From an archaeon (GTDB lineage: Archaea; Asgardarchaeota; Hermodarchaeia; Hermodarchaeales; Hermodarchaeaceae), in the NCBI GenBank assembly GCA_016550415.1, contig JABXGU010000154.1, positions 1 to 33,227 on the forward strand: 33,227 nucleotides of DNA. Direction: 5' to 3'. Of the stretch, positions 31,264-33,227 are shown one piece after another. Numbering within the stretch: position 1 is the stretch's first letter; every line of letters starts with the position of its first letter. The translations under genes and the position numbers were made by a program. Under the pieces are notes generated by a model. The model saw only the letters and a program-made list of their open reading frames with translations. It made no database searches and was not told the origin of the DNA.

Positions 31264-33227
31264 TTAGGACTTTCTATTATGAATTGTACGATAAACTTCA
31301 ATGCAGACGAGTTTGACTTGGGTATGAGTTTGTTCAGAAATAAGCTTTGATTGCCAGAGTGCATGTAATCCAGAATACAGCAGCGTTTCGATATGAGAGT
31401 TGGTGAGCAAGTTATTTTGGGGCATAATCTGATTTATGAAACCGAGGAAATTGGGATCATGATTAAACGCTTCCTCAAGTCGATCTTTCATATAAGTTAC
31501 AAATTCTGGTTCTAGCTCCGTGATAGGTAGTGTGCGTCTCTTAAGCAGTAGAGTTGAATTCCTCTTTTCAGATGCAACTTGAAGGGGTGGAATGACAATG
31601 GTGTGCGTTGATCCATCGAGGCGTTTCAATCCTGCTACATAGATTGGCACATATAATGGTGCATTCTGACTTATTGGAAATGGCGTTTCAGATTCCAATA
31701 GGTACTGTTTGAAAGTCTCAAGTTGTCCTTCACTATAACTGATGTGATCTTGGATAAGAGATTCAATTTGGGTTGCATGTCGAGCTAAAGTAGCTAAACG
31801 TTCCTTTGTCTGTTGAATTCGGTCATCTCGTTCTCTTTTCATTGCTTCGAGGTGATCTATCTCTTTCTTTTCCAATGCTTCAAAGCGTTGACGAATAATA
31901 GATTTTCTATCTTTTTCTTCTTGTGATAATTCACTCAGGGCTTTTTGTGCGAGTTGCACAGTCTTCTTGATTGTTTTTGAATGCGTCTGAAGCTCTGAAG
32001 TTAATTTGCTAAATGAGTCTAATGTGCTGACAAGTTTCTCAATGAACTTATTTACAGTTGGGTCCAGGGGACTCTTTTCAGAAATGAGTTTGTTAAGAAT
32101 CGTTCGTTGTTGGGATACTTGTTTCTCAAGGGGTTTCAAACTTGTCTTGAGTTTCAGAATGAGTTTATGCTCTTGTTCAAGCTTCCAATCATCAATTTTT
32201 GCGTTACTCTCTTCTTCCTGTTTGGCAAGTTCGGTGAGTACCTTGTCTATTTCGTTTTTTAATAATGTCTGTTGTGTATCGTAGTGTTCTTCAAGTGTGG
32301 TAATTTCTGTGTTTATCCGGTTTGTCCAGTTACTGATAATTTCCCTGAAATCTGTGAGGAATTGAGTCCATTGTGAAGCTGCTTCCTCATGAGTCTGGAA
32401 GGCTTCATTTAGGAATTGTTTTGCTTCTTGGATGACTTGATTCTTCGTTAACTGACTGGGAAGTGGGGCTCCAAATTGCCCTTGATAACTAGCTAAATAA
32501 CTAAGATTTAGCAGAAGTTGTGAAAACTCCTTTGGAATTACATAATTATCATAGGGGGCAGAACGTGCTGCAGTACGCACTTCTTCTGTGAGCTTTTCAA
32601 GGACGCCAAGGTACTCACGAGTTGAGTCAACTTTTAGAAGTGCGTTGTACCGGCTCGATGGTGGAACAAAACCACGTAAAATATGAGGTTGAATAAGTCT
32701 GAGCCCATCAATGAATAGTATTCGCTTATCTGAACTCTGCTCAACCCAAATTGGCCAAAGAAGTTTAACCAGAAACTCATAGCAACCGTCCTTTACTTGA
32801 CTATAGCTACCATTGCTCTGCCGGATGTTCTCAAGAAGCAGGTGGACTGCTGCTAGTTCTTGGCCGCTGTCAAGAACACATTCTTTGTTTCCTTCTAGCT
32901 CATCAGATCCTTTGGTTTTGAGGTAGGTCTCATTCAAGGTGAATGGGAGTGTGAAGAAGGATTCCCTATTACTCGTCTGTGAGATTTTTGTTATGATATG
33001 TTCGATATCCTTTGTGAATTGACTAAAGGTTCTAGCATCTTCGTTTCCTGAGGCGAGAGTTTTACTATATTTAGAAAGAAAACTCTCTTTTATCTCTCCC
33101 AGAATTTTTTGAGCGACTTGAGGATCATAATCTTTGTCAGTTGCTATGGTGAAAATAATGTCATCTGCTTGGTGACAGAAGAAACTCACATCACCCATCT
33201 TAATTGTTTCAATGCCCCCCTCCCCAA
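31264..33227 (-). CDS. Longin-like plus coiled-coil protein, 5' end outside the window
   Basis: The reading frame is open past the ATG at 33198 to the window edge (GEGGIETIK precedes that Met), so the true start lies beyond base 33227. The visible N-terminus looks like the second half of a longin/roadblock-type domain: GGIETIKMGDVSFFCHQADD, IIFTIATDKDYDPQVAQKIL, then a helix ending FLSKYSKTL. A helical middle, a long coiled coil (about residues 290-500 from Met 33198, with KQEEESNAKIDDWKLEQEHK and ERDDRIQQTKERLATLARHA) and a C-terminal globular region (PLYVPIYVAGLKRLDGSTHT onward) follow. There is no membrane span. It may be a scaffold or tether whose longin-like end contacts GTPase or membrane partners; that role is inferred. 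The domain call is tentative because its first half is missing. Confidence 0.75.
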   Translation of the reverse strand, partial: GEGGIETIKMGDVSFFCHQADDIIFTIATDKDYDPQVAQKILGEIKESFLSKYSKTLASGNEDARTFSQFTKDIEHIITKISQTSNRESFFTLPFTLNETYLKTKGSDELEGNKECVLDSGQELAAVHLLLENIRQSNGSYSQVKDGCYEFLVKLLWPIWVEQSSDKRILFIDGLRLIQPHILRGFVPPSSRYNALLKVDSTREYLGVLEKLTEEVRTAARSAPYDNYVIPKEFSQLLLNLSYLASYQGQFGAPLPSQLTKNQVIQEAKQFLNEAFQTHEEAASQWTQFLTDFREIISNWTNRINTEITTLEEHYDTQQTLLKNEIDKVLTELAKQEEESNAKIDDWKLEQEHKLILKLKTSLKPLEKQVSQQRTILNKLISEKSPLDPTVNKFIEKLVSTLDSFSKLTSELQTHSKTIKKTVQLAQKALSELSQEEKDRKSIIRQRFEALEKKEIDHLEAMKRERDDRIQQTKERLATLARHATQIESLIQDHISYSEGQLETFKQYLLESETPFPISQNAPLYVPIYVAGLKRLDGSTHTIVIPPLQVASEKRNSTLLLKRRTLPITELEPEFVTYMKDRLEEAFNHDPNFLGFINQIMPQNNLLTNSHIETLLYSGLHALWQSKLISEQTHTQVKLVCIEVYRTIHNRKS

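Noticed and set aside
1..33227. CRISPR arrays, tRNA or rRNA genes, insertion sequences
   Set aside because: By eye I found no regularly spaced long repeats, no tRNA-like T-arm/CCA patterns in the gaps and no transposase or integrase motifs. A computed tRNA scan would be decisive.

Overview
The window looks like a chromosomal piece of an Asgard (Promethearchaeota) archaeon, possibly Thorarchaeota-like; the phylum assignment is a guess. It carries a canonical Rab/Ras-type small GTPase, longin-like domains, a PPP-type Ser/Thr phosphatase and a membrane-anchored clan CD (caspase/legumain-fold) peptidase. These sit next to clearly archaeal genes: an HMG-CoA synthase/thiolase/DUF35 operon, an FprA flavodiiron protein, an F420-type luciferase-fold oxidoreductase and BRE/TATA promoters. 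I saw no rRNA, tRNA, CRISPR array, transposase or phage gene. About 30 protein genes fill the window, two of them cut by its ends.

Layout. 1-777: 3' part of the clan CD peptidase. 827-5451 (minus): M42 aminopeptidase, an FMN split-barrel protein with an apparent frameshift, a GH35 beta-galactosidase and a translationally coupled unknown protein. 5661-6779 (plus): a longin domain followed by a segment resembling the DENN core. 6780-7132: the only gene-free stretch over 300 bases, AT-rich, with a terminator-like hairpin and a 10-nt-phased TGAA array. 7133-8877: two small coupled unknown genes and an AAA+ ATPase with a C-terminal winged helix. 9030-10830: Rab-like GTPase and an all-helical unknown protein. 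10953-15541: M28 peptidase, then a membrane pseudo-histidine kinase and a degenerate receiver. 15538-20344: PPP phosphatase, carbamate kinase, threonine dehydratase, an MSMEG_0568-like radical SAM protein and a GNAT. 20478-23357: an orphan DppB-type permease, an ArsR-like regulator with a clear promoter and operator-like repeats, a HEAT-repeat protein and a small membrane protein. 23380-25833: penicillin-acylase-family Ntn hydrolase. 25926-28759: the mevalonate entry operon. 28923-31234: flavodiiron protein and a divergent LLM-family oxidoreductase. 31264-33227: 5'-truncated longin-like coiled-coil protein.

Working together. The strongest candidate for something new is the 5.6-10.8 kb stretch, where a longin-plus-DENN-like protein lies about 2.3 kb upstream of a Rab-like GTPase that is itself 37 bp from an all-helical companion. 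In eukaryotes DENN proteins activate Rab GTPases, so this may be a primitive regulator/GTPase/partner set; that is an inference that needs structural comparison. A second theme is signalling without the usual catalytic residues: a kinase-like membrane protein lacking the phospho-acceptor His and the G1 Asp, coupled to a receiver lacking the acidic pair, and facing a PPP phosphatase. The HMG-CoA synthase/thiolase/DUF35 operon supplies HMG-CoA for archaeal isoprenoid lipids. Four exported or membrane-anchored proteins (clan CD, M28, Ntn hydrolase and the DppB-type permease) suggest use of external peptides and amides.
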